A stretch of DNA of 64,000 nucleotides, taken from contig CATKYJ010000007.1 in NCBI GenBank assembly GCA_949840885.1, forward strand, positions 62,001-126,000. The letters are read 5' to 3'. The translations under genes were made by a program, and so were the position numbers. Origin of the DNA: an uncultured Acetatifactor sp. (GTDB lineage Bacteria; Bacillota; Clostridia; Lachnospirales; Lachnospiraceae). Under the pieces are notes generated by a model. That model was not told the DNA's origin. It was given only the letters and a program-made list of their open reading frames with translations, and ran no database searches. This document shows, piece after piece, positions 1 through 8,040 of this stretch (position 1 is its first letter; every line of letters begins with the position of its first letter).

Positions 1-1163
1 CGGATGTAGCGATGGGATGTATTCAGGGAGCAGTTTAAGATCTTGACCTCCGGGTTGGCAATGGCTGCTTTCACGCTGGCCTGTACAAAGGGCGGCGTGG
101 TGGTAAAAATCAGGTTGCAGCCCGAATCGATAGCGTCCGCAATCAGCTCCTCCGCGTTATCCTCCGTACCGTTCTCATAGGCCACGGTACTCACCTCATC
201 CGGGAAAGTCTGCTCCAGGTAAAGCCTGCCCAGTTCATGGGCATACGTCCAGGCGGAAGTCCCTGGGGTCTTCTCATAGATGAACGCAGCTTTCACCTTG
301 GACGCGCTCAAAGGCAGCAGCATGCTAAACAGCGGCTTCTTCTCATGGCTGGGCTCCATCTTCAGCTCGATATCCCCCTTTCCCTGCAGAAGTTCGAACT
401 CCTCCCAGCTCTTTTCAATCAGCTCATTCAACTCATTGGTGGTCTTCTCGTCCACCTCCTCATATCCGTACAGCGTGATAAACGCCAAAAATGCGTCCCC
501 CTGGGTGATGGTCAGCTTGTCGCCGCCCTCTGCCTTGTATTCCGCCCCAAATCGTGTATAAAGAGCGCTGAACCGCAGCAGGTCATCCTTTGTCCACTCC
601 TCGCCGGGCGCTTTCCCAACGATTTTCTGCAGCTTTGCAAAGCTTCCCTCTCTGGAGAACCAGATATAGTTTATAGGGGCTGCCTGGTAGAAGTCCATGA
701 ACTCATAATAAATCCGGTTCTCCTTTTCTTCGGTTCGCTGAGGCACAATGCGGATTACGTTCCCCGGAATGGAGACCGCTCCGAAATATTTCATGACACT
801 GACCCTCTTGTTCCCCTCCTCCACATAGAACCTGTTCATGTATTCATAGGCCTTGATAGGTTCTCTGATGCCCTCTTCCCTCTGGCTATCGCTAAGGCGG
901 GCCCATTTGGACGCAAATTCGGAAGTATCCCTCAAAATAGGCATGAAATTGCCTGCAAAGGAATTGCTCCTACCCACGGTCTTCGTCCCTGCAATGCGGT
1001 CAATGGGCACCTGTACCGTCCCTAAAGGCACTTCATGGTAATGCCCTTTCTCCGGCATAATGTCGTCCAGCACCGCCAGGGTAGGCTTCTCTCCCCGAAG
1101 CATCCTGGCCTGATAATCTTTCTTTCCTGACTTATAAGCTTTTGCATAATCCTCTCTTCCCAT
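1..1163 (-). CDS. BMP-family substrate-binding-like protein with ParB-like N-terminal region (3' end outside window)
   Basis: I translated this gene by hand because its stop lies left of the window. It starts at ATG 1163 behind GGAGGA. The first ~40 residues are basic and contain no signal peptide. Residues ~45-150 resemble a ParB/Srx-type fold: a conserved VPLGTVQVPIDRI strand region, a helix containing REEGIREPI, then YVEEGNKRVSV, similar to the ParB 'GERR' box. From ~residue 240 the sequence matches the Bmp/PnrA periplasmic-binding fold (AFIYEKTPGTSAWTYAHE, then a segment on a missing set of ligands, FTTTPPF, and a C-terminal run toward NTSHRYIR). BMP proteins normally bind nucleosides outside the cell as lipoproteins. 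The lack of a signal peptide or lipobox suggests this one acts in the cytoplasm, perhaps as a ligand sensor. Family assignment is fairly secure, function is not. Confidence 0.75.
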   Translation of the reverse strand, partial: MGREDYAKAYKSGKKDYQARMLRGEKPTLAVLDDIMPEKGHYHEVPLGTVQVPIDRIAGTKTVGRSNSFAGNFMPILRDTSEFASKWARLSDSQREEGIREPIKAYEYMNRFYVEEGNKRVSVMKYFGAVSIPGNVIRIVPQRTEEKENRIYYEFMDFYQAAPINYIWFSREGSFAKLQKIVGKAPGEEWTKDDLLRFSALYTRFGAEYKAEGGDKLTITQGDAFLAFITLYGYEEVDEKTTNELNELIEKSWEEFELLQGKGDIELKMEPSHEKKPLFSMLLPLSASKVKAAFIYEKTPGTSAWTYAHELGRLYLEQTFPDEVSTVAYENGTEDNAEELIADAIDSGCNLIFTTTPPFVQASVKAAIANPEVKILNCSLNTSHRYI

Positions 1164-1228
1164 AATTACTTATCCTCCATTTCACTACCGCAAACAGACA
1201 TAAGCGGCAAAACAACTGGTGCCAACCT

Positions 1229-1374
1229 GGAAGAATGCTTCTACGCAAAGCGAATATGATTCGCAAAGTGAATATGATTCGCAAAGCGAATATAATTCGC
1301 TTGGACATTCTTCCGTGTGCAACTTAGAAGTTCTTAGGCAGCGTACTATGCTGCCCTGGAACTTCTTTGCACGC
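1229..1374. repeat. 18-bp triple repeat of near-palindromes plus long hairpin in a 400-bp gene-free gap
   Basis: The gap 1164-1564 holds no convincing gene. Positions 1244-1297 are three 18-bp units (CGCAAAGCGAATATGATT and two one- or two-base variants); each unit junction makes a GCGAAT-N3-ATTCGC palindrome. The array is bracketed by the 9-bp inverted repeat GGAAGAATG (1229-1237) and CATTCTTCC (1306-1314). Directly after it, 1315-1374 folds as a long imperfect hairpin: GTGTGCAA / TTGCACGC, AGAAGTTC / GAACTTCT and GGCAGC / GCTGCC around a 7-nt loop. Either a structured RNA or a non-autonomous repeat element could look like this. Confidence 0.7.
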
Positions 1375-1446
1375 TATCCTCCCTGGAAACCCGCACAACT
1401 TCGGATTCCCAGTCCTATTATATGTAAAGACAGACCGAAATGCAAG

Positions 1447-1483
1447 AAAAAAAGAGAATCCGGCCCTTTCGACTGGATTCTCT
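1447..1483 (-). terminator. Rho-independent terminator after glgD
   Basis: On the minus strand a 9-bp perfect stem (AGAGAATCC / GGATTCTCT) with a 13-nt loop is followed by seven T. It lies about 80 bp past the glgD stop and closes the glgCD operon. Confidence 0.85.
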
Positions 1484-1564
1484 CATGGTTGTATGCGATA
1501 AAGACAGGGGCTCCCTCCCCTGATGTCGATTCCCTGCTGTCCCGGAAGCCGCCTGTCCTACGCG

Positions 1565-2707
1565 CTAAACGGTCTTGTGCTTTCCAATGTACACCGGATA
1601 GGTGGAAGTCCCCTTCATATCCCTGCCGGCCGTGATGGTGACATTCTTGTCCATCACGAGATACTCCACATTGGCGCCTGCTTCCACCACGCTGTCCTGC
1701 ATCAGGATGCAATTGTTGACCTTTGCACCCTTTGCCACTTTCACGCCACGGAACAGGATGCTGTTCTCCACCTCGCCCTCAATGACGCAGCCGTCAGCCA
1801 CCATGGCGTTCTGCACCTTTGCGCCCTCAATGTACCTGGTGGGGTTGTCGTCACGGATCTTGGTGTAGATGGGGCCTCCTGAGAACAGGGCGTCCAGATT
1901 GTAGTCGTCCAGAAGCTTCATATTCTCATCAAAATAACTCTTCATGTCACAGATGCGCGCGATATATCCCTCGTGCTTGTACGCCTGTACGTTCAGCTTG
2001 TTCAGCTGAGGCAGCAGCACGTCCCGCTCGAAATATTCCTGGCCTCGGACAGATGCCGTATTGATCATATCGATCAAAAGCTCCCGTTCCACCACGAAAA
2101 TGTTCATGGAGAAGTTCTGGATGCCGGTGTCCTTGGCGTTCACATAGATCTTGCGGATCCGCCCTTTCTCAAGGCCGAAAGTATAGTAGTATCCCAGGTC
2201 ATTGGACTTGTTCTCCAGCAGGCTTTCGGGAAGCTTCTGCTCATTGTAGGCAATGGTCACGTCCGCGCCGCTTTCAATATGCGCCCGGATCATGGCATCG
2301 AAATCAATGTTGGCCACAATATTCGTGTCCGTGATTACCACATATTTTTCCTTTTCATCCCGTAGGAAGTCCAGGATATTGGCCAATGCGCCCACACGGC
2401 CCGTATAAGGCTTTGCGCTCTTCTCCGCAAAGGGCGGGAAGATATGCAGCCCGCCGTTCTTGCGGACCAAGTCCCACTCACGGCCGGAGCCCAAGTGATC
2501 CATCAGGGAATGATAATTGTTATTCACCATCACCGAGATGTTGTCGATATCGCAGTGGCTCATGCTGGACAGGATGAAATCAATCAGGCGGTAACGGCTG
2601 GCAAAAGGAATGGAAGCCATCAAACGCACATTCACCAGATCCGGAACCCATGCGTCATAGCTGTTAGGGAAAACAATACCAAGTGCACTTGTGTTTGCAT
2701 TCATCAT
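1565..2707 (-). CDS. glgD: Glucose-1-phosphate adenylyltransferase, GlgD subunit
   Basis: 380 aa. This is the non-catalytic or regulatory partner of GlgC in Firmicutes ADP-glucose pyrophosphorylase, the first committed step of bacterial glycogen synthesis, cytosolic. The N-terminal nucleotidyltransferase fold is degenerate: the family G-G-G-T-R-L pyrophosphorylase loop is replaced by [15 protein letters not shown], whereas [14 protein letters not shown] is retained. The C-terminal ~110 residues are a left-handed beta helix (repeats such as [25 protein letters not shown], written here only by its 280-360 position). The start ATG overlaps the glgC stop (ATGA), so the two are translationally coupled. 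The degenerate loop is normal for GlgD and not a sign of decay. Confidence 0.95.
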   Translation of the reverse strand: MMNANTSALGIVFPNSYDAWVPDLVNVRLMASIPFASRYRLIDFILSSMSHCDIDNISVMVNNNYHSLMDHLGSGREWDLVRKNGGLHIFPPFAEKSAKPYTGRVGALANILDFLRDEKEKYVVITDTNIVANIDFDAMIRAHIESGADVTIAYNEQKLPESLLENKSNDLGYYYTFGLEKGRIRKIYVNAKDTGIQNFSMNIFVVERELLIDMINTASVRGQEYFERDVLLPQLNKLNVQAYKHEGYIARICDMKSYFDENMKLLDDYNLDALFSGGPIYTKIRDDNPTRYIEGAKVQNAMVADGCVIEGEVENSILFRGVKVAKGAKVNNCILMQDSVVEAGANVEYLVMDKNVTITAGRDMKGTSTYPVYIGKHKTV

Positions 2708-3906
2708 TCTTCACCGCCTTCCACGTCATTCCTTACCATCGCATTGGGACCGATCTTCACATTGTCTCCGATGCGCACGCCCGCTCCCACAGTAGCCACC
2801 CCGTTCTCGCTCTCCGTGGGCATGGCGCCCACCACGGCATTCTCGCCGATGGTCACATTCTCCGCCACAATACAGTGCTTCACGGTAGCTCCCGACTTGA
2901 TGACCGTGCCCCCCATGATCACCGCGTCCTCAACCACCGCTCCTTTTTCCACCTTAACGCCCGCAAACAGAATGGAGTGTTTTACACTGCCCTTGATTCT
3001 GCAGCCGTCCGTGATCATTGCATTCTCCACCACGGCGCCGGCGCTGATCTTGTGTCCTGTCATACCGCTGTTGCGGCTGTAGATCTTCCAATCCTCGTCG
3101 AACAGGTTGATGCCGCTGTGCTCGGGATCCAGAATCTCCATATTCGCCTCCCAGAGAGAGGAAATGGTTCCCACATCTTTCCAGTATCCGTGGAAATGGT
3201 AGGCATACATCCTGCGGTTGTCCCGCAGCAGGTTCGGAATGATATTGTTCCCGAAATCATTCTCGGACTTGGGATCCGCCTCGTCCTCCTCCAGATACTT
3301 CCTGAGAATGTCCCAATTAAAGATATATATGCCCATTGACGCCAGGTTAGACTTGGGATTCTTCGGCTTCTCCTGGAATTCCGTGATTCTGTCGTCCTTG
3401 TCCGCCACCATCAGCCCGAAGCGGGAAGCCTCCTCCCAGGGCACTTCCATGACGGCCACGCTGAATTCCGCGTTTTTCTCCTTATGGAATTTCAAAAACT
3501 CGCTGTAGTCCTGCTTGCAGATCTGGTCTCCGGAAAGAATGATCACATACTGGGGATCGTATCTTTCAATAAAGGAAATATTCTGGTAGATTGCGTTGGC
3601 CGTACCCTTGTACCAGTCAGAACCACTGGCTTTCTGGTAAGGCGGCAGCACATGCACACCCCCATAGAGACGGTCCAGATCCCAGGGCTGGCCGTTTCCT
3701 ATGTACTCATTCAGCACCAGGGGCTGGTACTGGGTCAGAATGCCCACTGTATCAATTCCCGAATTGACGCAGTTAGAAAGGGGAAAATCGATGATGCGAT
3801 ATTTCCCGCCAAAAGGAACTGCCGGTTTTGCAAGCTTCTCTGTCAAAGCGTACAGACGGGAGCCCTGTCCGCCGGCAAGAAGCATTGCAATCATTTCTTT
3901 TGCCAT
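2704..3906 (-). CDS. glgC: Glucose-1-phosphate adenylyltransferase, catalytic subunit
   Basis: 400 aa, usual length for GlgC. Catalyses ATP + glucose-1-phosphate to ADP-glucose + PPi. The pyrophosphorylase loop [10 protein letters not shown] is intact at residues ~10-19, followed by [19 protein letters not shown] and the GTANAIYQN nucleotide-binding segment (~105). The sugar-phosphate region carries [10 protein letters not shown] (~195) and the C-terminal third is a left-handed beta helix. Start ATG 3906 sits behind AGGAGGG with 7-nt spacing. A TATAAT-like box (minus strand, 3940-3945) lies 34 bp upstream in the shared divergent region, without a good -35. It forms a two-gene operon with glgD; the glycogen synthase gene is 50 kb away at 54.5 kb. 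Confidence 0.97.
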   Translation of the reverse strand: MAKEMIAMLLAGGQGSRLYALTEKLAKPAVPFGGKYRIIDFPLSNCVNSGIDTVGILTQYQPLVLNEYIGNGQPWDLDRLYGGVHVLPPYQKASGSDWYKGTANAIYQNISFIERYDPQYVIILSGDQICKQDYSEFLKFHKEKNAEFSVAVMEVPWEEASRFGLMVADKDDRITEFQEKPKNPKSNLASMGIYIFNWDILRKYLEEDEADPKSENDFGNNIIPNLLRDNRRMYAYHFHGYWKDVGTISSLWEANMEILDPEHSGINLFDEDWKIYSRNSGMTGHKISAGAVVENAMITDGCRIKGSVKHSILFAGVKVEKGAVVEDAVIMGGTVIKSGATVKHCIVAENVTIGENAVVGAMPTESENGVATVGAGVRIGDNVKIGPNAMVRNDVEGGEE

Positions 3907-4088
3907 ATCATACCCTCCTGATTTTAGTTCTTAAGATAGATTATACAACACTTTGGTAATAAATCATAGGGTTTCTTGTCATTTTTTTAAGAAAGTTTCT
4001 GTCTGCGGTTTTGTATAGAAGTTATATTTGACAATTCCCCTGTCTCTGTCATTTCAACCCGAAAAGTGTATATTTCAGAAGTTTCCTG

Positions 4089-4116
4089 TTGGAACGGTGA
4101 GAATCTATGGTAAAAT
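4089..4116 (+). promoter_or_regulatory. Probable sigma-A promoter of the kinase-nfeD-floA-regulator operon
   Basis: TTGGAA (4089-4094), 16-bp spacer, TAAAAT (4111-4116), 45 bp before the kinase start. It is the only reasonable -35/-10 pair before this operon; the genes that follow have no obvious promoters of their own. Confidence 0.5.
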
Positions 4117-4160
4117 AAGGCCATAAAAATTACTTCCGGAAAAGAGAAGAGGCCTTATCA

Positions 4161-4895
4161 ATGAATATAAGCTTATATTTTTCGCTGGCTGCAGCCGTCA
4201 TCCTGATGCTCTGCCTGGCGTGGATGCTTTTTCTTTATGAAAAGCTTCGCAGGCGCTATGACAGTCTGGCAGAGAGTTTCGGGCAGATTCAGAAGCTGAA
4301 CACCGAGCTGCGCAGCCAGCGGCACGATTATCTGAATCACATGCAGGTTGTATACGGCATGGCAGAATTGGAGGAATATGAGGAGCTACGGGGGTACCTG
4401 GAGCCCATCTACCGGGATATCATGAAGACGGGAAAGGCAATCCGTACTCTGATTCCGGCAGTGAATGCGCTGCTGATGGCGAAAATGGGTGCCGCGGAGG
4501 CCGCGGGGATTGACTTCTATGTGGAAGTAAAATCCGACTTAAAATGCATGCCCATGGAGCCCTGGGAACTGTGCAAGGTACTTTCCAATCTCATAGATAA
4601 TGCCATCACCGCATTGGCCGAAAAAGAATCCGAGCGGAAAATGGTGCTGGAAATCATCGAGGACAGAGAAAATTATCTGTTCTCCGTATCCGACAACGGC
4701 ATCCCTATCCCAAAGGAAAGGCAGGCCACCATCTTCCGGTCCGGCTTTACCACCAAAAAGGAGCCGGGGCATGGAATGGGGCTCTTCATCGTATCCAATG
4801 TGTTGAAGAAAAGCGGCGGCGCTATCTCGGTAAAATCCGATGAAAAAGAGACCACATTTACAGTATGTCTGAAAAAGGGCGTACCCAAAGCATAA
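4161..4895 (+). CDS. GHKL sensor histidine kinase with minimal membrane anchor
   Basis: 244 aa. One membrane segment at residues ~4-25 is followed by a short coiled coil (27-50) and a Spo0B-type dimerisation helix with the phospho-acceptor in QRHDYLNHMQ (His55). The ATPase part has an N box (LSNLIDNAITAL, ~145), a G1 box (VSDNG, ~180) and a G2 box (GHGMGLFI, ~207). There is no extracellular sensing domain, so the signal probably comes from the membrane or from partner proteins. Its likely partner is the LytTR regulator at 6441-7298, separated from it by nfeD and floA in the same operon. The kinase class pairs with LytTR regulators in Clostridia, which supports that link. Confidence 0.88.
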   Translation: MNISLYFSLAAAVILMLCLAWMLFLYEKLRRRYDSLAESFGQIQKLNTELRSQRHDYLNHMQVVYGMAELEEYEELRGYLEPIYRDIMKTGKAIRTLIPAVNALLMAKMGAAEAAGIDFYVEVKSDLKCMPMEPWELCKVLSNLIDNAITALAEKESERKMVLEIIEDRENYLFSVSDNGIPIPKERQATIFRSGFTTKKEPGHGMGLFIVSNVLKKSGGAISVKSDEKETTFTVCLKKGVPKA

Positions 4896-4919
4896 TGCGG
4901 CAAGGAGGTGAACAAACAA

Positions 4920-5414
4920 ATGGAAACAATGGAACTGATCGGCATTATCGTACTGATCGTGGGCTTCGTGCTCATAGCCGTAGAACTGGTAGTCCCCGGA
5001 TTCGGCCTGCCGGGCATCGGGGGCATCGTCTGCCTGGTATCAGGTGTATTTCTGATAACGGACTCCACGGAGGAGGGAATTCTGGTAACTATCGTGGTAA
5101 TCGTTATCTTATGTATCCTGACGGCGGTTATCATGGGGCTGATGCATTACAGGAAGTTCAAATCCCCTATTATCCTGGACGCGGATGTGCATTTTGAAAA
5201 TGCGCAGCTGCAGGCATCGGACCTTGACTATCTGCTCCACAGAGAAGGCACCGCGTCAACTGACTTAAGACCGGTGGGAAAAGGCAACTTTGACGGGATC
5301 GAACTGGATATCGTATCCGACGGAGTCTATATCAAAAAGGGCAGCAGAATCAGAATCAATAAAATCAGCGCAAACAGGCTGATGGTAAGCGAGGCAGAGA
5401 AGCGCAACAACTGA
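4920..5414 (+). CDS. NfeD-family membrane protein
   Basis: 164 aa from ATG 4920, 11 nt after a strong AGGAGG; an upstream GTG at 4908 overlaps that ribosome binding site and is rejected. Two or three membrane helices (residues ~3-75, with the typical [14 protein letters not shown] turn) are followed by a cytoplasmic OB-fold domain (~95-160, [12 protein letters not shown] ... IKKGSRIRI), the hallmark of short NfeD proteins. NfeD partners flotillin-like proteins in membrane microdomains; here floA lies 61 bp downstream. Starts 24 bp after the kinase stop. Confidence 0.9.
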   Translation: METMELIGIIVLIVGFVLIAVELVVPGFGLPGIGGIVCLVSGVFLITDSTEEGILVTIVVIVILCILTAVIMGLMHYRKFKSPIILDADVHFENAQLQASDLDYLLHREGTASTDLRPVGKGNFDGIELDIVSDGVYIKKGSRIRINKISANRLMVSEAEKRNN

Positions 5415-5475
5415 CTCCTGCAAAATATCGGAGGAAAACGGTATACGAAGACAACGGAAAGGTGATGAAGAATAT

Positions 5476-6438
5476 ATGATTATCCAAATTATTATACTTT
5501 GTGTGATTGCGCTATTGATTGTTAGTTTTTTCGTACTTGTGCCTGTAGGACTGTGGATATCAGCGGTGGCAGCCAATGTAAAGGTGGGTATCTTCAACCT
5601 GGTGGGAATGAAGCTGCGCCGCGTGATGCCGAGAAAGATTATCTTCCCCCTGATCAAGGCCACGAAAGCAGGCATCATTGTAACCGTCAACCAGCTGGAG
5701 GCCCACTATCTGGCAGGCGGTAATGTGGACAATGTGGTCAATGCCCTGATTGCGGCGGAGCGGGCCGGCATGAATCTGTCCTTTGAAAAGGCCTCCGCCA
5801 TCGACCTGGCCGGCCGCAATGTGTTCGAGGCAGTGACCATGAGCGTAACGCCCAAGGTCATTGAGACTCCCCTGATCGCCGCCGTGGCCAAAGACGGCAT
5901 CGAGCTGATGGTCAAAGCCCGGGTGACGGTGCGGACGAATCTGGAAAGGCTCATCGGCGGCGCAGGAGAAGCCACCGTACTGGCCAGAATCGGAGAGGGA
6001 ATCGTCACCACGGTAGGCTCCTCTCTCACCCACAGCGAGGTGCTGGAAAATCCCGATGAGATTTCCAAGCTGGTGCTGGATAAAGGTCTGGACTCCGGCA
6101 CTGCTTTCGAAATCATTTCCATAGACATCGCGGACATCGATATCGGCAGAAATATCGGCGCAAACCTCCAGAGCCTCCAGGCGGAAGCGGACAATAAGAT
6201 TGCACAGGCCAGAGCCGAGGAGCGCCGCGCCATGGCGGTGGCCCTGGAACAGGAAATGCGCGCCGCAGTGGTACAGGCGGAGGCGGAGGTTCCCAAAGCT
6301 ATGGCACAGGCTCTCCGTGAGGGACATATCGGCGTATTGGATTATTACAAACTGCAAAATGTCCTGGCTGACACGGAAATGAAGAAGAATATCGGCAGCG
6401 GTGCCAATGCCTACGCCGAAAGCAGGAAGGACTCCTGA
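5476..6438 (+). CDS. floA: Flotillin-like protein FloA
   Basis: 320 aa, typical of FloA (about 330). A hydrophobic hairpin at residues 2-30 ([20 protein letters not shown]) inserts in the inner leaflet; the SPFH-like core follows ([20 protein letters not shown] at ~155) and then a coiled coil rich in Ala/Glu/Arg (~235-285, [18 protein letters not shown]). FloA scaffolds functional membrane microdomains and influences kinase signalling and secretion. It overlaps neither neighbour but sits 2 bp before the response regulator, so all four genes very likely form one transcript. Confidence 0.95.
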   Translation: MIIQIIILCVIALLIVSFFVLVPVGLWISAVAANVKVGIFNLVGMKLRRVMPRKIIFPLIKATKAGIIVTVNQLEAHYLAGGNVDNVVNALIAAERAGMNLSFEKASAIDLAGRNVFEAVTMSVTPKVIETPLIAAVAKDGIELMVKARVTVRTNLERLIGGAGEATVLARIGEGIVTTVGSSLTHSEVLENPDEISKLVLDKGLDSGTAFEIISIDIADIDIGRNIGANLQSLQAEADNKIAQARAEERRAMAVALEQEMRAAVVQAEAEVPKAMAQALREGHIGVLDYYKLQNVLADTEMKKNIGSGANAYAESRKDS

Positions 6439-6440
6439 AT

Positions 6441-7298
6441 ATGATAAAAGTAATGCTGATTGACGACGAACCGGAAATCCGAAAGCTTCTCCACAAAATG
6501 GTGGAGAAGCAGGACGGCTATCAGGTGGTCTCCGAATGCGGCGACTTTGCCGGGGCGGTGGCGGATTTTGCCAGATACAGACCCGATGTGGTATTTGTGG
6601 ATATCGATTTAAACGGCGAGGACGGCATAAACTGCGCCAGGGTGCTGACAGAGCTGAACCCGAAGTTAAAGGTAATCTTCGCCACAGCCCACAGCGAATA
6701 TATGGCCAGCGCTTTTGAAATCTATGCCTTTGATTATCTGGTAAAGCCTTTCAATATGGAACGGCTGTACCGGACGCTGGAGCGGATCCGCAGCTCCATG
6801 GCCGAAAATGCCTGCCGGGACAGCGCCCAAAGCAAAATCCCGCACCCGGCCTGCGCGCCAAAGGACAGTGAAACACCCGCCGGCAGCGAAACATTAGGTG
6901 CCGCAGCGCAAAACGGCACCCGTGAAAAATCCGATTCCCAGGACCGGATATCACGCCCTGTCCGATACCTGGGAAAACTCCTGATCAAGGGAAAAGAGCA
7001 GACTTTCCTTTTGGATGTGGACGACATTCTCTTCATCGAGCGGGTGGACGGCAGCAGCAATATCGTCACCGCCTCCGGAGAGCAGTATAAGACCTCCGCC
7101 TCCCTCTCCGACTTAGAAGCCAAGCTGGATTCCGACAGCTTCATGCGCTGTCATAAATCCTATATCATCAGCCTGTCCAGAATTACCAGAATCGAACCCT
7201 ACGGAAGATGGACATATGTGGCAAGATTTCGGGACTGCGAATCGTCCGCTCTGATAACCGCTCAGAAGTATGAAGAACTGAAACGACTATTTTTATAA
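6441..7298 (+). CDS. LytTR-family response regulator
   Basis: 285 aa. Receiver domain at residues 1-115: acidic pocket DDE (~8-10), phospho-acceptor Asp54 in VFVDIDL, Thr in FATAHS (~83) and Lys in YLVKPF (~105). A 60-residue low-complexity linker rich in Ala, Ser, Pro and Glu is longer than usual. The LytTR DNA-binding domain (~175-285) has IERVDGSSNIVTASGEQYKT and MRCHKSYIISLSRITRIEP. LytTR regulators bind paired direct repeats upstream of target promoters. Starts 2 bp after floA. Partner kinase is inferred to be at 4161-4895. Confidence 0.93.
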   Translation: MIKVMLIDDEPEIRKLLHKMVEKQDGYQVVSECGDFAGAVADFARYRPDVVFVDIDLNGEDGINCARVLTELNPKLKVIFATAHSEYMASAFEIYAFDYLVKPFNMERLYRTLERIRSSMAENACRDSAQSKIPHPACAPKDSETPAGSETLGAAAQNGTREKSDSQDRISRPVRYLGKLLIKGKEQTFLLDVDDILFIERVDGSSNIVTASGEQYKTSASLSDLEAKLDSDSFMRCHKSYIISLSRITRIEPYGRWTYVARFRDCESSALITAQKYEELKRLFL

Positions 7299-7335
7299 AT
7301 GCGTGCATCATCCCTTTTTGACAGTCGGGCAGATT

Positions 7336-7381
7336 ATAAACCGCCGCAATCGCAGTATTCCTGCGGTATGCGGCGGTTTAT
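7336..7381. terminator. Long inverted repeat after the floA operon
   Basis: ATAAACCGCCGCA (7336-7348) pairs perfectly with TGCGGCGGTTTAT (7369-7381), 13 bp, 38 bp after the regulator stop. No T-run follows, so it may be a processing or partial terminator structure. Its right arm touches the start of the 79-bp repeat. Confidence 0.55.
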
Positions 7382-7458
7382 CTGTGAAGAGTGCCAATCG
7401 CACGTTCAGGCAGTTTCTACCGGATTCATTCACACGCACTGGCAGGGACAGCCCATGG
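7380..7458. repeat. 79-bp direct repeat, copy A
   Basis: Matches 11252-11330 at 77 of 79 positions in the same orientation (differences C/T at position 16 and A/G at position 39). It begins ATCTGTGAAGAGTG and ends ACAGCCCATGG, with an internal GGCAG-N3-CTGCC hairpin in copy B. Together the copies flank the TPR island. A shorter relic (about 19 bp, TGCCAATCGCATGTTCA) lies at 11920. Confidence 0.9.
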
Positions 7459-7553
7459 AGATGGTCTTTGCCTCCTGTGATTTGTTAAAATAATCTCTGT
7501 TTCGCTGACATGCGGTTCCTAAACAGGAGCCATCAGCTTTGCAGAGCAAAGTC

Positions 7554-7994
7554 TTATTCATATCGAAATCCAACATTCCCATTCTCAAATACTTTATATT
7601 GTATTCTGTATCTTCCCGCATATTTCCGTAACCTTTTCTTGATTACTTCCGCGCATCTATGCACAATTTCCTGCCGGTCAGACTCGCTATAAAAGTAATT
7701 CCCAATAATTCGCATGAGATTGTCATCATCGACTATTTCATCTACTATGTATCGCAGGGAACCTCTCGTGTAATCATCCACATAAAATGTTAGCGGAAAC
7801 CACAGTTTTTTATTTACATACTCCGGATACATGTCCTCTAATTGTTTTGAAAGTTCCTCAATGGTATCCTCATCAATGATGGCATTATAGCTAAATTTCG
7901 TTTTGCCATACTTAAATGTATCACACTCCTCGCCTATGATACGATCAACAATTACATTTAGCTGGTATTCTTTATCCAATCCTTTATATCCCAT
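7554..7994 (-). CDS. Small acidic protein of unknown function, partner of the TPR gene
   Basis: 146 aa from ATG 7994, chosen because GGGGAG lies 6 nt upstream; a longer frame to 8066 would overlap the TPR gene by 26 bp and has no ribosome binding site. I do not recognise the family. The protein is rich in Asp, Glu, Tyr and Ile, with segments YQLNVIVDRIIGEE, FPLTFYVDDYTRGSL and a basic helix EVIKKRLRKYAGRYR near the C-terminus. No membrane segment or signal peptide. It starts 46 bp after the TPR stop on the same strand, so the two are probably co-transcribed. Base composition is A+T-rich like the TPR gene and unlike the flanking core genes. Confidence 0.75.
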   Translation of the reverse strand: MGYKGLDKEYQLNVIVDRIIGEECDTFKYGKTKFSYNAIIDEDTIEELSKQLEDMYPEYVNKKLWFPLTFYVDDYTRGSLRYIVDEIVDDDNLMRIIGNYFYSESDRQEIVHRCAEVIKKRLRKYAGRYRIQYKVFENGNVGFRYE

Positions 7995-8040
7995 ATCCAT
8001 CTCCCCTATCTTTCTGCATAGATTGTATAATGTATCCTGA

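Noticed and set aside
4028-4056. TTGACA at 4028 with context shared with the promoter at 11206
   Set aside because: The sequence 17 bp downstream (ATTTCA) is not a -10 box, so it is probably not a promoter here.
7382-7493. Small frames across the 79-bp repeat (for example starting MRRFICEEC) as possible peptides
   Set aside because: No ribosome binding site, and the two repeat copies are not read in the same peptide context; treated as a non-coding repeat.
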